From Streptomyces showdoensis (GTDB lineage: Bacteria > Actinomycetota > Actinomycetes > Streptomycetales > Streptomycetaceae), in NCBI RefSeq assembly GCF_039535475.1, contig NZ_BAAAXG010000028.1, positions 124,001-188,000 on the forward strand: 64,000 bases of DNA, read 5' to 3'. Under the pieces are notes generated by a model. The model saw only the letters and a program-made list of their open reading frames with translations, did no database searches and had not been told where the DNA came from. Positions 55,370 to 62,973 of this stretch are shown here, piece by piece (within the stretch, counting starts at the first letter, position 1; each line of letters opens with the position of its first letter). A program made the translations under genes and the position numbers.

Positions 55370-55669
55370 CTTCAGTCGGTCGACGCCGGACTGGCGGACC
55401 TGGACGACGAAGAGGGCGATCAGGGCGCCCACCAGGACGAAGGTCGTCGCGGCGACGAAGCTGGCCACGACGGCGGCAGTGTAGATCTGGCCGCTCCAGA
55501 GGGACGGAAGTTGGCCGGTCTGAGCAAGTTCGGCCTGCTGCGTGGGGGCCACCTGGGCAAGGAAGGCGACGACCTGGCTCTCCGCCTCGTTGCGGCTCAC
55601 GGCGCTGAAGACCGTCACCAGCATCGGCAGGCCGAGCGAACCGACCATCTACTGGATGGCGTTGAGCCA
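55370..55669 (-). pseudogene. C-terminal remnant of a DHA2-type MFS transporter
   Basis: On this strand LNAIQ-stop-MVGSLGLPMLVTVFSAVSRNEAESQ is followed by LAQTGQLPSLWSGQIYTAAVVASFVAATTFVLVG and VRQSGVDRLKDD. It aligns along its length with the C-terminus of the intact MFS gene at 59465-61015 (LNATQQVGGSLGLSILVTVF, KTGQLPKSFADQVLTSGVTAGFIVAAAF, VRPSDIERLKG). A TAG at 55651-55649 replaces an expected Gln codon, and everything N-terminal of it is missing. A free-standing ORF could start at 55648, but it would make only the last ~90 residues of a 12-14 TM protein. Confidence 0.75.
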
Positions 55670-55670
55670 T

Positions 55671-55709
55671 GGCCTGATGTTCGTCGCTCTGACCATCACG
55701 GCCGCTGTG
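55671..55709 (+). pseudogene. Apparently inverted MFS fragment (TM11 region)
   Basis: On the plus strand GLMFVALTITAAV resembles GMMFVSLTLMALS of the intact MFS transporter, also at nucleotide level (ATGTTCGTC, then CTGACC). In the intact gene this segment lies ~17 residues upstream of LLNATQQ and in the same orientation. Here it faces the opposite way directly beside LNAIQ, suggesting a local inversion at about 55668. The fragment is short, so chance similarity is possible. Confidence 0.4.
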
Positions 55710-56065
55710 CAACGTCGGATGGATGTCAGGCCGACGCCCACCACCCTGTGCTGGTGTCGACAACCCCAGGGACGGCACCGAGGACCGACCCCGAGGATCG
55801 CTCCGATCGAGGTGGCCATTCCCTGGCGGACGGCCTCGAACACGTCGATCCGGCTTGCACTTTGCGTAACCACGCGCACAGGGTCGCGGGAGCGGGGCAA
55901 GTGTCCGTCAGACGGCCCCCAGTACGTATGGAAAAGGATGCCTGATGTGCAGACCGGCCCGTTCGTGCAGGGCTTGTGCAAGATGATCTTCCACAGGAAG
56001 GTCTTTCGCAGGTCGGACCACACGCAGCACTTTTCCGGGACATCTGAGCCCGGACCCACGCAGAC

Positions 56066-56094
56066 GCCCGCCGGACCCGAGTGGTCCGGCGGGC
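56066..56094. terminator. Hairpin upstream of solA
   Basis: GCCCGCCGGACC and GGTCCGGCGGGC form a perfect 12-bp stem with a 5-nt loop, at the right edge of the degraded region. It insulates solA from the left. Confidence 0.7.
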
Positions 56095-56182
56095 ACGTGT
56101 GGTGTGTCGGGCACGTGTGGTCCGGCGGGGGCGTGGGAACACTGGGGGTTCGGGGAACCGTCGGTCAGGGGGGAACGCGGCG

Positions 56183-57340
56183 ATGCCGGGTACGAGCGAG
56201 CGGGTGGACGCGGACGTCATCGTCGTCGGACTCGGCGCGATGGGCAGTCAGACCCTGTGGCGGCTCGCCGAGCGCGGGGCCGACGTCCTCGGCGTCGAGC
56301 AGTTCACCCCCGGGCACGCGCGCGGCGCCAGCCACGGGGAGTCCCGCATCATCCGCAGCGCCTACGCCGAGGGCACCGCGTACGTACCGCTGGTCCAGGA
56401 GGCCTGGAGGCTCTGGCGCGAGCTGGAGGAGGCGTCCGGGCAGGGCTTGCTGGAAGCGACCGGTGCGCTGATGGTCGGCCCCGCGGAGTCCTCGCTCATC
56501 GCGGGTCCGCTCGCCTCCGCCCGCGCCTGGGAGCTGGAGTACGAACTCCTCGACACCGCCCGGCTCCGCGCGCGCTACCCCCACTTCGCGGCCCGCGAGG
56601 GCCTGCTGGGCTTCCACGAGCGGAGGGCCGGCTATCTGCGGCCCGAGGCCGCGGTCACCGCGGCCGTGGCGGCGGCGGAGGCCCGAGGGGCGCGGGTGGC
56701 GCGCGAGACGGCGGTGACCGGGATCGTCCCGGACCCGCGCTTCCCGCGGGTGCTGACCGCCGGGCGTTCGTACACGGCCCGGCACGTGGTCGTCGCGGCC
56801 GGGGGCTGGCTGCCCCGGCTGGTGCCCGCCACGGCGTCCTCGATCAGCGTGGAGCGCCGGGTGATGGGCTGGTTCCGGGCGGACGACCCCTCGGCCTTCG
56901 CACCGGAGCGCTTCCCCGTCTTCGCGCACGGCGACGCCTCCGGGGAGCACGACCTCTACGGCTTCCCCTGCGTCGACGGGGAGACGGTCAAGATCGGCCT
57001 GCACACCTGGCCCGGCATCGAGGAGCCGGCGGATCCGGCCCGCGGGCACCGGCCGCCCGACCGGGCCGACGCCGAGCGCTTCGCCGCGGCGGTCGGCGAC
57101 ACCTTCACGGGGCTGGACCCGTGGCCGGTCCGCATGGTCGCGTGCTCGTACGCCCTGACCCCCGACCGGCACTTCCTGGTGGGCCCGCGGAAGGACCTCC
57201 CCGGCCTCACCCTGCTCGGCGGCTTCTCCGGTCACGGCTTCAAGTTCGCCTCCGTCATCGGCGAGATCGCCGCCCAGTTCGCGACGGACGGAGGCACGGC
57301 GCTGCCGGTCTCGGCCTTCGATCCGCACCGTTTCGACTGA
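56183..57340 (+). CDS. solA: N-methyl-L-tryptophan oxidase (monomeric sarcosine oxidase family)
   Basis: This 385-aa flavoenzyme oxidatively demethylates secondary amino acids such as N-methyltryptophan or sarcosine. The FAD fold is VIVVGLGAMGSQTLWRLAERG, and GASHGESRIIRSAY is the family block after it. MVACSYALTPDRHFLVGP carries the Cys that binds FAD covalently in MSOX/SolA, and LLGGFSGHGFKFASVIGEI is the C-terminal FAD contact. GGGGGGAA precedes the ATG by 8 nt. A 14-bp hairpin follows. It stands alone between the degraded island and the Fn3 gene. Confidence 0.93.
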   Translation: MPGTSERVDADVIVVGLGAMGSQTLWRLAERGADVLGVEQFTPGHARGASHGESRIIRSAYAEGTAYVPLVQEAWRLWRELEEASGQGLLEATGALMVGPAESSLIAGPLASARAWELEYELLDTARLRARYPHFAAREGLLGFHERRAGYLRPEAAVTAAVAAAEARGARVARETAVTGIVPDPRFPRVLTAGRSYTARHVVVAAGGWLPRLVPATASSISVERRVMGWFRADDPSAFAPERFPVFAHGDASGEHDLYGFPCVDGETVKIGLHTWPGIEEPADPARGHRPPDRADAERFAAAVGDTFTGLDPWPVRMVACSYALTPDRHFLVGPRKDLPGLTLLGGFSGHGFKFASVIGEIAAQFATDGGTALPVSAFDPHRFD

Positions 57341-57357
57341 GCCGCAGACACCCGGTG

Positions 57358-57388
57358 CGGGTCCGCCGGAGTCGCTCCGGCGGACCCG
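57358..57388. terminator. Terminator between solA and the Fn3 gene
   Basis: CGGGTCCGCCGGAG and CTCCGGCGGACCCG form a perfect 14-bp stem with a TCG loop, between the two convergent stops. Confidence 0.9.
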
Positions 57389-57404
57389 TACCGTCCTGCT
57401 CGGG

Positions 57405-59351
57405 TCACCGCTCCCAGAAGAAGTCGTGGCTCGCCGAGGTCACGCTGCTGCCGGTGCCGTAGTGGCCGAGGGCGTAGACCTCCAGGGTGCAGGGCCCGGC
57501 CGACGGGGCGTAGAAGTCGATGCGGGCCGGCTGGTCGCCGGTGGCCGTGACGGTCTTCCAGCCGCCGCCGGGGGCGCACGAGGCGCGCCAGGTGTAGCCG
57601 CTGATGCCCTTGCCGAGGTCGGCCTCGGCGGGGCGGACGTCGACCTTGACGGCGACGCGGACGTCCTGGACGACGGTGAGCCGGGGCGGGCTCAGCGGGG
57701 TGGCCAGGACCGGGGTGACGCGCTCGACCGAGGTCTCGGCGGAGGGGGCGCCCTCGCGGCCCTCGCGGTCCACGGCGACCACGTAGTAGAAGGAGCGGCC
57801 GACCGGGGCGGTGCGGTCGGTGGTGGTGCGGCCGGAGTTCACCAGGTCGACGGCGGTCCAGGCCTCCTTGGTGGCCGTGCGGCGGTAGAGCCGGTAGCCG
57901 GAGACGTCGGTCGTGCCCTCCGGGACGGTGAACGACACGCGGTTGTACATGTCGAACGGCTGGCTCCCGGAGACGGTGGGCGTCACGACCTCCGCCGCGA
58001 GCGGACGGACGGCCAGCACGGCCTCGACCGGCGAGCGGTTGCCGGCGGCGTCGACGGCGGCGACGCGGTACGCGTACTGGGCGCCGATCGTCGCGAAGGC
58101 GTCGTGGAAGGAGGTCCCGGTCACGAACTCGGGGCCGTCCGGGTCCTCCTGGCCGGCCGGGGCGCCGAGGATCTCGTACCCGAGGGTGTCGGGCGAGGCG
58201 GAGGCCGTCCAGGTGAGCCTGTTACCGGCCGTCGTGCCCTCCCCCGCGAGGCCGGTGACCGGCTCGGGGGCGGTGGTGTCGGGGGCGCCGGTGGTGCCGG
58301 GCGCGGAGGGCGCGGACGCGTTGCCGGCCGCGTCGCGGGCCACGACCCGGTAGTACCACTGCTTGCCGGGGTCGGCGCCGGTGTCCCGGTACTCGGTGGT
58401 CGACAGCCAGGCGGAGACGGGGGTGTAGGGGCCGTCCTCGGTGGCCGCGCGCAGCACCTGGTAGCCGGCGGCGTCGGCGACCGGCTGCCAGCCGACGAGG
58501 ACCGAGTTCGCCGCGACCGCGGCGGTGACCGCCGTGGGCACGGCGGGCGCGGTGCGGTCGGCCGTGGTCACGGCGAGGTCGGCGGTGCCGGGGGACTCGT
58601 TGTTCGCCCGGTCGTAGGCGCGGACCTCGTAGAGGAAGCGCCCGCCCGTGGTGGGCGGGGTGTCGGTGAAGGAGAGCGCGGTGGTCGCCGCGAGCGGGCG
58701 GGCCGGGAAGGCCGGCTGGGTGTCCAGGCGGCGGTAGACGCGGTAGCCCGCGAGGTCCATCTCCTGGTTGCGGGCCCAGGCGACCTTGGCGCGTCCGGTG
58801 GCCTTGTCGTACGCGACGGTGGCGCCGGCCGGGGTGAGCGGCCTGACCTTGTCGACGGTGGCCGCGGTGCGGGGCGCGTACGAGAACTTCACGTTCGCGG
58901 GGCCGGTCCAGTTGACGAAGTCGACGCGCAGGGTGTGGCGGCCCTTGGGGATCGTGAGGTTCAGGGTGCGCTTCTGGACGGTGCCGTAGTCGCCCCAGAT
59001 GTTGTACGTGCGGACGCCGTCCAGGTGGATCCGGATGCCGTCGCGGCTCTCGAAGGGCAGCGTGAAGGGGCCGCCGGAGCCGAAGTCGCGGGTGACCGTC
59101 CAGCGGACGCCGAAGCGGTCCTTGGGGAGCCCGGGGGCGGGGGCGCCGGTCCAGCTCTCGTTGACCGCGCTGTCGCAGTCGGTGCGCCTGGGGGTGCCGG
59201 TGAGGGTCGTGTTGGCGAAGAACTCCCGCTTGTAGGCGGGAGAGGCGCAGGTCACCGCCGCGGAGGCGGGGGTGGCGGTGGTGGTGAGCAGTCCACCGGC
59301 CGCGGCGATCACCACGGCGGTGGCCACCGTGGTGTGTCGGGCTGTTCTCAT
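57405..59351 (-). CDS. Secreted PA14/fibronectin type III repeat protein
   Basis: This 648-aa exported protein has a Sec signal (ATAVVIAAAGGLLTTTATPASA). A PA14-like carbohydrate-binding module covers about residues 33-160 (YKREFFANTTLTGTPRRTDCD, SGGPFTLPFESRDGIRIHLDG, GRHTLRVDFVNWTGPANVKFSY). At least four Fn3 repeats follow, recognisable by repeats of the type GYRVYRR/GYQVLRA and YYRVVARDAAGNAS. A final beta domain contains two Cys (RASCAPGG, GPCTLEV). No catalytic domain is visible, so it is probably a surface- or glycan-binding protein. The start is ATG 59351. Confidence 0.88.
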   Translation of the reverse strand: MRTARHTTVATAVVIAAAGGLLTTTATPASAAVTCASPAYKREFFANTTLTGTPRRTDCDSAVNESWTGAPAPGLPKDRFGVRWTVTRDFGSGGPFTLPFESRDGIRIHLDGVRTYNIWGDYGTVQKRTLNLTIPKGRHTLRVDFVNWTGPANVKFSYAPRTAATVDKVRPLTPAGATVAYDKATGRAKVAWARNQEMDLAGYRVYRRLDTQPAFPARPLAATTALSFTDTPPTTGGRFLYEVRAYDRANNESPGTADLAVTTADRTAPAVPTAVTAAVAANSVLVGWQPVADAAGYQVLRAATEDGPYTPVSAWLSTTEYRDTGADPGKQWYYRVVARDAAGNASAPSAPGTTGAPDTTAPEPVTGLAGEGTTAGNRLTWTASASPDTLGYEILGAPAGQEDPDGPEFVTGTSFHDAFATIGAQYAYRVAAVDAAGNRSPVEAVLAVRPLAAEVVTPTVSGSQPFDMYNRVSFTVPEGTTDVSGYRLYRRTATKEAWTAVDLVNSGRTTTDRTAPVGRSFYYVVAVDREGREGAPSAETSVERVTPVLATPLSPPRLTVVQDVRVAVKVDVRPAEADLGKGISGYTWRASCAPGGGWKTVTATGDQPARIDFYAPSAGPCTLEVYALGHYGTGSSVTSASHDFFWER

Positions 59352-59464
59352 GCGGTCCTGACGGTCCTTCGGTCTCGGTCACGGCCGCACCGTGTGGTGC
59401 AGCCGCGATCAAGACCGACGAGAGGATCGCATGGTTGTACGAAATTGAACCGCCGTGCGAGGGG

Positions 59465-61015
59465 TCAGCCCATGCCCGGCATCCCGCCGCCCTTGAGGCG
59501 TTCGATGTCGGAGGGACGGACCTTGATCGCGAAGACGGCGATCAGGAAGGACACGATCGCGAAGGCCGCGGCGACGATGAAGCCGGCCGTGACGCCGCTG
59601 GTGAGGACCTGGTCGGCGAAGGACTTCGGGAGCTGTCCGGTCTTGGCGAACTGGGCCTTCTCCAGGGGGCCGGCCTGGGAGAGGAAGGCGGGCACCTGCT
59701 CGTCGGCCTCGTTGCGGCTGGCCGTGCCGAAGACGGTCACCAGGATCGACAGGCCCAGCGAACCGCCCACCTGCTGGGTCGCGTTGAGGAGGCCGGAGCC
59801 CGCGCCCGCCTCGTGCGGGGCGACGCCGGAGAGGGCCATCAGGGTCAGCGAGACGAACATCATGCCCATGCCCGCGCTGAGCACCAGCATCGGACCGAGG
59901 ATGCTGCCGACGTACGTGGAGTCCACATCGGTGAAGGTCAGCCAGGAGAGGCCGGCGGCCAGGCAGAGCGAGCCGACCACCATGAAGGGTTTCGGCCCGA
60001 AGCGGGGCAGCAGCTGGGAGGTGACCCCGGCGAGGACCGCGATGACGGCGCTGACCGGCAGGAAGGCCAGGCCCGCTTCGAGCGGGCTGAAGCCCAGGAC
60101 GTTCTGCACGAAGAGGGTGAGGAAGAAGAACATCCCGAAGATCGCCGCGGCGAGGCAGAGCATGATCCCGTACGTGCCGGACCGGTTGCGGTCGGCGAAC
60201 ATGTGCAGCGGGGTGATCGGCTGCCGGGAGCGGCGCTCCACGAAGACGAAGGCGACGAGCAGGACGACGGCGGTGCCGAAGGAGGCCAGCGTGTACGGGT
60301 CGCGCCAGCCCTCCTGGGCGGCGCGGATGAAGCCGTAGACCAGCGACACCATGCCGAGGGTCGAGGTCATCGCGCCGGCGATGTCGAAGTGCCCGGGGTG
60401 CCGTTCGGACTCCTTGACGTGCCGCGGGGTGAGGAAGGCGATGACCAGGGCGATGGGCACGTTCACGAAGAACACCCAGCGCCAGTTGAGCCATTCGACG
60501 AGGATGCCGCCGGCCAGCAGCCCGATCGCGCCGCCCGCGGCCGAGACGCCCGCGAACACGCCGAAGGCGCGGTTGCGTTCGGGGCCCTCGTCGAAGGTGG
60601 TGGTGATGAGGGAGAGGGAGGTCGGCGAGGAGATGGCGCCGCCGACGCCCTGGAGGGCGCGTGCGGCGAGCAGTTGCCACTCGGTCTGCGCGAACCCGCC
60701 GAGCAGGGAGGCGAGTCCGAAGAGCAGCACGCCGAAGATGAAGACCCGGCGGCGGCCGAGGATGTCACCGGCGCGGCCGCCGAGGAGCAGCAGGCCGCCG
60801 AAGGTGAGGGTGTAGGCGTTGACCACCCACGACAGGCTGGTGGTGGAGAAGCCCAGCGCGCTCTGGATGTGCGGGAGCGCGATGTTCACGATGGTGATGT
60901 CGAGGACGACCATCAACTGGCAGGAGGCGATCACGAAGAGGGCGATGCCTTTGCCGTCGCCGCCCTTCTTCGGGGCGACGGCCTGCTGCGGGGTGGTCGG
61001 CTTGGGTGTACTCAT
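59465..61015 (-). CDS. MFS transporter, DHA2 (14-TM, EmrB/QacA) family
   Basis: This 516-aa proton-driven exporter has about 14 TM helices. Motif D1 is QLMVVLDITIVNIALPHIQSALGFS, motif A is GGRAGDILGRRRVFIFG, and motif C is GVSAAGGAIGLLAGGILVEWLNWRWVFFVNVP. The likely substrates are lipophilic drugs or a natural product. ATG 61015 opens STPKPTTPQQ, with a weak ribosome site; longer in-frame starts lack similarity. A truncated relative of its C-terminus lies at 55370-55669. It is monocistronic, with RidA following 103 bp upstream on the same strand. Confidence 0.93.
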   Translation of the reverse strand: MSTPKPTTPQQAVAPKKGGDGKGIALFVIASCQLMVVLDITIVNIALPHIQSALGFSTTSLSWVVNAYTLTFGGLLLLGGRAGDILGRRRVFIFGVLLFGLASLLGGFAQTEWQLLAARALQGVGGAISSPTSLSLITTTFDEGPERNRAFGVFAGVSAAGGAIGLLAGGILVEWLNWRWVFFVNVPIALVIAFLTPRHVKESERHPGHFDIAGAMTSTLGMVSLVYGFIRAAQEGWRDPYTLASFGTAVVLLVAFVFVERRSRQPITPLHMFADRNRSGTYGIMLCLAAAIFGMFFFLTLFVQNVLGFSPLEAGLAFLPVSAVIAVLAGVTSQLLPRFGPKPFMVVGSLCLAAGLSWLTFTDVDSTYVGSILGPMLVLSAGMGMMFVSLTLMALSGVAPHEAGAGSGLLNATQQVGGSLGLSILVTVFGTASRNEADEQVPAFLSQAGPLEKAQFAKTGQLPKSFADQVLTSGVTAGFIVAAAFAIVSFLIAVFAIKVRPSDIERLKGGGMPGMG

Positions 61016-61118
61016 GGGGCATCGAGCCCTCACCTGAGGCAGCCGTGGGCCGGTCAGTCCACCTTTCGACCCTAAGCCCGGCCCCGGCACGTGACCAGTT
61101 GATCTTCGACCGGTCCGG

Positions 61119-61517
61119 CTAGTCGAGCACGGCGAACCCGTCGAGCTCCACCAACGCCTGCTCGTCCCACAGCCGTACGGCCCCGATCACGGCCATCGCC
61201 GGATAGTCGCGGCCCGCCAACCGGTGCCAGATGCGGCCGAGTTCGGCGGCGTGCAGCCGGTAGTCGGAGACGTCGGTGGCGTAGACGGTGACCCGGGCGA
61301 GGTCGGCCGGCGAGCCGCCGGCGTGGCGGAGCGCGGTGAGCAGGTTGCCGAGCGCGGTCTCGAACTGCTCGGGCAGGGTCTCCCCCGTCACCTTGCCGTC
61401 GCGGTCGAGGCTGGTCTGCCCGGCGAGGAAGACGATCCGGGAGCCGGTGGCGGTGACGGCGTGGCTGAAACCGTTGGGCGGGGAGAGGTCGGCGGGATTG
61501 TGGCGGTGCAGGCTCAT
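61119..61517 (-). CDS. RidA family protein (enamine/imine deaminase)
   Basis: This 132-aa YjgF/YER057c/UK114-type protein has LAGQTSLDRDGKVTGETLPEQFETALGNLLTAL, VTVYATDVSDY and the C-terminal AVIGAVRLWDEQALVELDGFAVL. The family hydrolyses reactive imine/enamine intermediates, although this subgroup is often tied to aromatic catabolism. Its ATG overlaps the acyl-CoA dehydrogenase stop (ATGA), so the two are cotranslated. With the divergent benzoate-CoA-ligase-type gene, it suggests a (2-amino)benzoate-like degradation locus continuing to the right. Confidence 0.9.
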   Translation of the reverse strand: MSLHRHNPADLSPPNGFSHAVTATGSRIVFLAGQTSLDRDGKVTGETLPEQFETALGNLLTALRHAGGSPADLARVTVYATDVSDYRLHAAELGRIWHRLAGRDYPAMAVIGAVRLWDEQALVELDGFAVLD

Positions 61518-62806
61518 GCCGGTACTCCTGCCCGGGAATCCCGTTCGTACGACTTTTCCGTCCCGGAGCGCGCGTCCCGGTACAGCTCCTTCGCGATGAT
61601 CGTGCGCTGCACCTCGGTGGCCCCCTCGTAGATCCGGGGCGCCCGCACCTCCCGGTAGAGGTGCTCCAGGAGGTGGCCGCGCTGCAGGGCGCGGGCGCCG
61701 TGCAGCTGGACGGCGGCGTCGACCACGTACTGCGCGGTCTCGGTGGCGAGCAGCTTGGCCATGGCGGCGCGGCGGGGCACGTCGGGGTCGCCGCGGTCGT
61801 AGGCCTCGGCGGCCGCGTAGACGAGGAGCCGGGCGGCCTCGGTACGGGTGGCCATCTCGGCGACCTGGTGGGAGACGGCCTGGAGGTCGGCGAGGACGCC
61901 GCCGAAGGCGGGGCGGCCGGAGGTGTGGGCGAGGGCCGCGTCGAGGGCGGCCTGGGCCATGCCGACGGCGAAGGCGCCGACGCTCGGCCGGAACAGGTTG
62001 AGGGTGTGCATGGCGACCTTGAAGCCCTGCCCCGGCTCCCCGAGGAGGTCCTCGGGCCCGACCGGCACGCCGTCGAAGGCGAGGCCGCCGATGGCGTGGG
62101 GGGCGAGCATGTCCAGCGGCTCGCCGGTGAGCCCGGGCCGGTCGGCGGGCACCAGGAAGGCGGTGACGCCCCGGGCGCCGGAGGCGGTCCCGGGGCCGGG
62201 ACCGGCGGGACCGCCCGAGCCGCCAGGGCCTGTCGGGCCGCCGGGACCGCCGGAGCCGCCGGAGCCGCCGGGACCGCCCCGGCCGCCGGAGCCGTCCGGC
62301 CCCTCCCCCGTTCGGGCGAACACGGTGATGAAGTCCGCCTCCGGCGCGTTGGAGATCCAGCGTTTCTCGCCGTGCAGGCGCCAGCCACCCGTGGCGGGGT
62401 CGGGGACGGCGCGCAGGGCGAGGGCGGCGGCGTCGGAGCCGGCGCCGGGTTCGGAGAGGGCGAAGGCGGCCACGGCGCGGCCCGCGACGACCTCGGGGAG
62501 CCAGCGGGCGCGCTGCGCGGGACTGCCGAAGGCGGCGACGGGGTGGGCGCCCAGGCCCTGGAGGGCGAGCGCGGTCTCGGCCTCCGTGCAGACCTGGGCC
62601 AGGGACTCGCGCATCAGGCACAGGTCGAGGGCGCCGGAGTCGAAGAGCCGGGCGAGCAGGCCGAGCTCGCCCAGGGCGGCGACGAGGGGCCGGTTGACGC
62701 GGCCGGGCTCGCCCCGGTCGGCGAGCGGACGGAGCCGCTCCGCCGCGAGCGTCCGCAGCCGCGCACACCAGGTGGTCTGTTCCGGATCGAGCGAGAATGC
62801 GGGCAT
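61514..62806 (-). CDS. Acyl-CoA dehydrogenase with a Gly-rich insertion
   Basis: This 430-aa FAD enzyme has FALSEPGAGSDAAAL and WRLHGEKRWISNAPEADFITVFA (FAD contacts), QLHGARALQRGHLLEHLYREVRAPRIYEGATEVQRTIIAKEL at the C-terminus, and a typical length apart from the insert. Residues ~168-211 are almost pure Gly/Pro/Ser (GPDGSGGRGGPGG and similar), placed between the beta-domain strands ending TVFARTGE and resuming GVTAFLVP. The family has a short loop there. It is translationally coupled to RidA, and the pair is divergent from an aryl-CoA ligase across 167 bp. Confidence 0.92.
   Translation of the reverse strand: MPAFSLDPEQTTWCARLRTLAAERLRPLADRGEPGRVNRPLVAALGELGLLARLFDSGALDLCLMRESLAQVCTEAETALALQGLGAHPVAAFGSPAQRARWLPEVVAGRAVAAFALSEPGAGSDAAALALRAVPDPATGGWRLHGEKRWISNAPEADFITVFARTGEGPDGSGGRGGPGGSGGSGGPGGPTGPGGSGGPAGPGPGTASGARGVTAFLVPADRPGLTGEPLDMLAPHAIGGLAFDGVPVGPEDLLGEPGQGFKVAMHTLNLFRPSVGAFAVGMAQAALDAALAHTSGRPAFGGVLADLQAVSHQVAEMATRTEAARLLVYAAAEAYDRGDPDVPRRAAMAKLLATETAQYVVDAAVQLHGARALQRGHLLEHLYREVRAPRIYEGATEVQRTIIAKELYRDARSGTEKSYERDSRAGVPA
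62174..62305 (-). repeat. GC-rich low-complexity insert coding a collagen-like Gly/Pro run
   Basis: Repeats of the GCCGGAGCCGCCGGGACC type encode about 44 residues of Gly/Pro/Ser triplets in the middle of the acyl-CoA dehydrogenase. The tract is prone to slippage in 3-bp steps and to assembly errors. Confidence 0.85.
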
Positions 62807-62889
62807 GTGGGCGCCCTCTCTGGCGCTCGCGCGCCGACGGCGGCACGCGGGGCGGGCCGACCGGAACCGAGACGGCTTATCGCGAACCG

Positions 62890-62917
62890 TTGACTGTCGT
62901 CACCATCACGATACGCT
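62890..62917 (+). promoter_or_regulatory. Probable promoter of the CoA-ligase gene
   Basis: TTGACT (62890-62895) and TACGCT (62912-62917) are spaced by 16 bp, 57 bp before the ATG at 62974. A good sigma-70-type match for Streptomyces. Confidence 0.5.
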
Positions 62918-62973
62918 CGTTGGGCGACGGTCGACCCCACCACGACGATCCCACCCGACAGGGGGACGGACGC

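Larger units (their letters stand above)
55290..56182. other. 893-bp region without an intact gene; degraded and AT-richer DNA
   Basis: The part near 55370-55709 consists of MFS transporter fragments in both orientations (listed separately). From about 55850 to 56050 the sequence is AT-richer than its surroundings and carries only non-homologous frames. At the end lie a hairpin (56066-56094), two copies of GGGCACGTGTGGT (56091 and 56109), and the solA ribosome site. It looks like a decayed insertion or rearrangement scar. Confidence 0.65.

Noticed and set aside
55649..56059. Minus-strand frame ending just before the MFS remnant
   Set aside because: Only the last residues (LNAIQ) match the transporter; the rest shows no family signal and lies in the AT-richer scar.
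55542..56471. 309-codon plus-strand frame over the degraded region
   Set aside because: Apart from a short MFS-like stretch it has no similarity and runs out of frame into solA, whose own start and ribosome site are clear.
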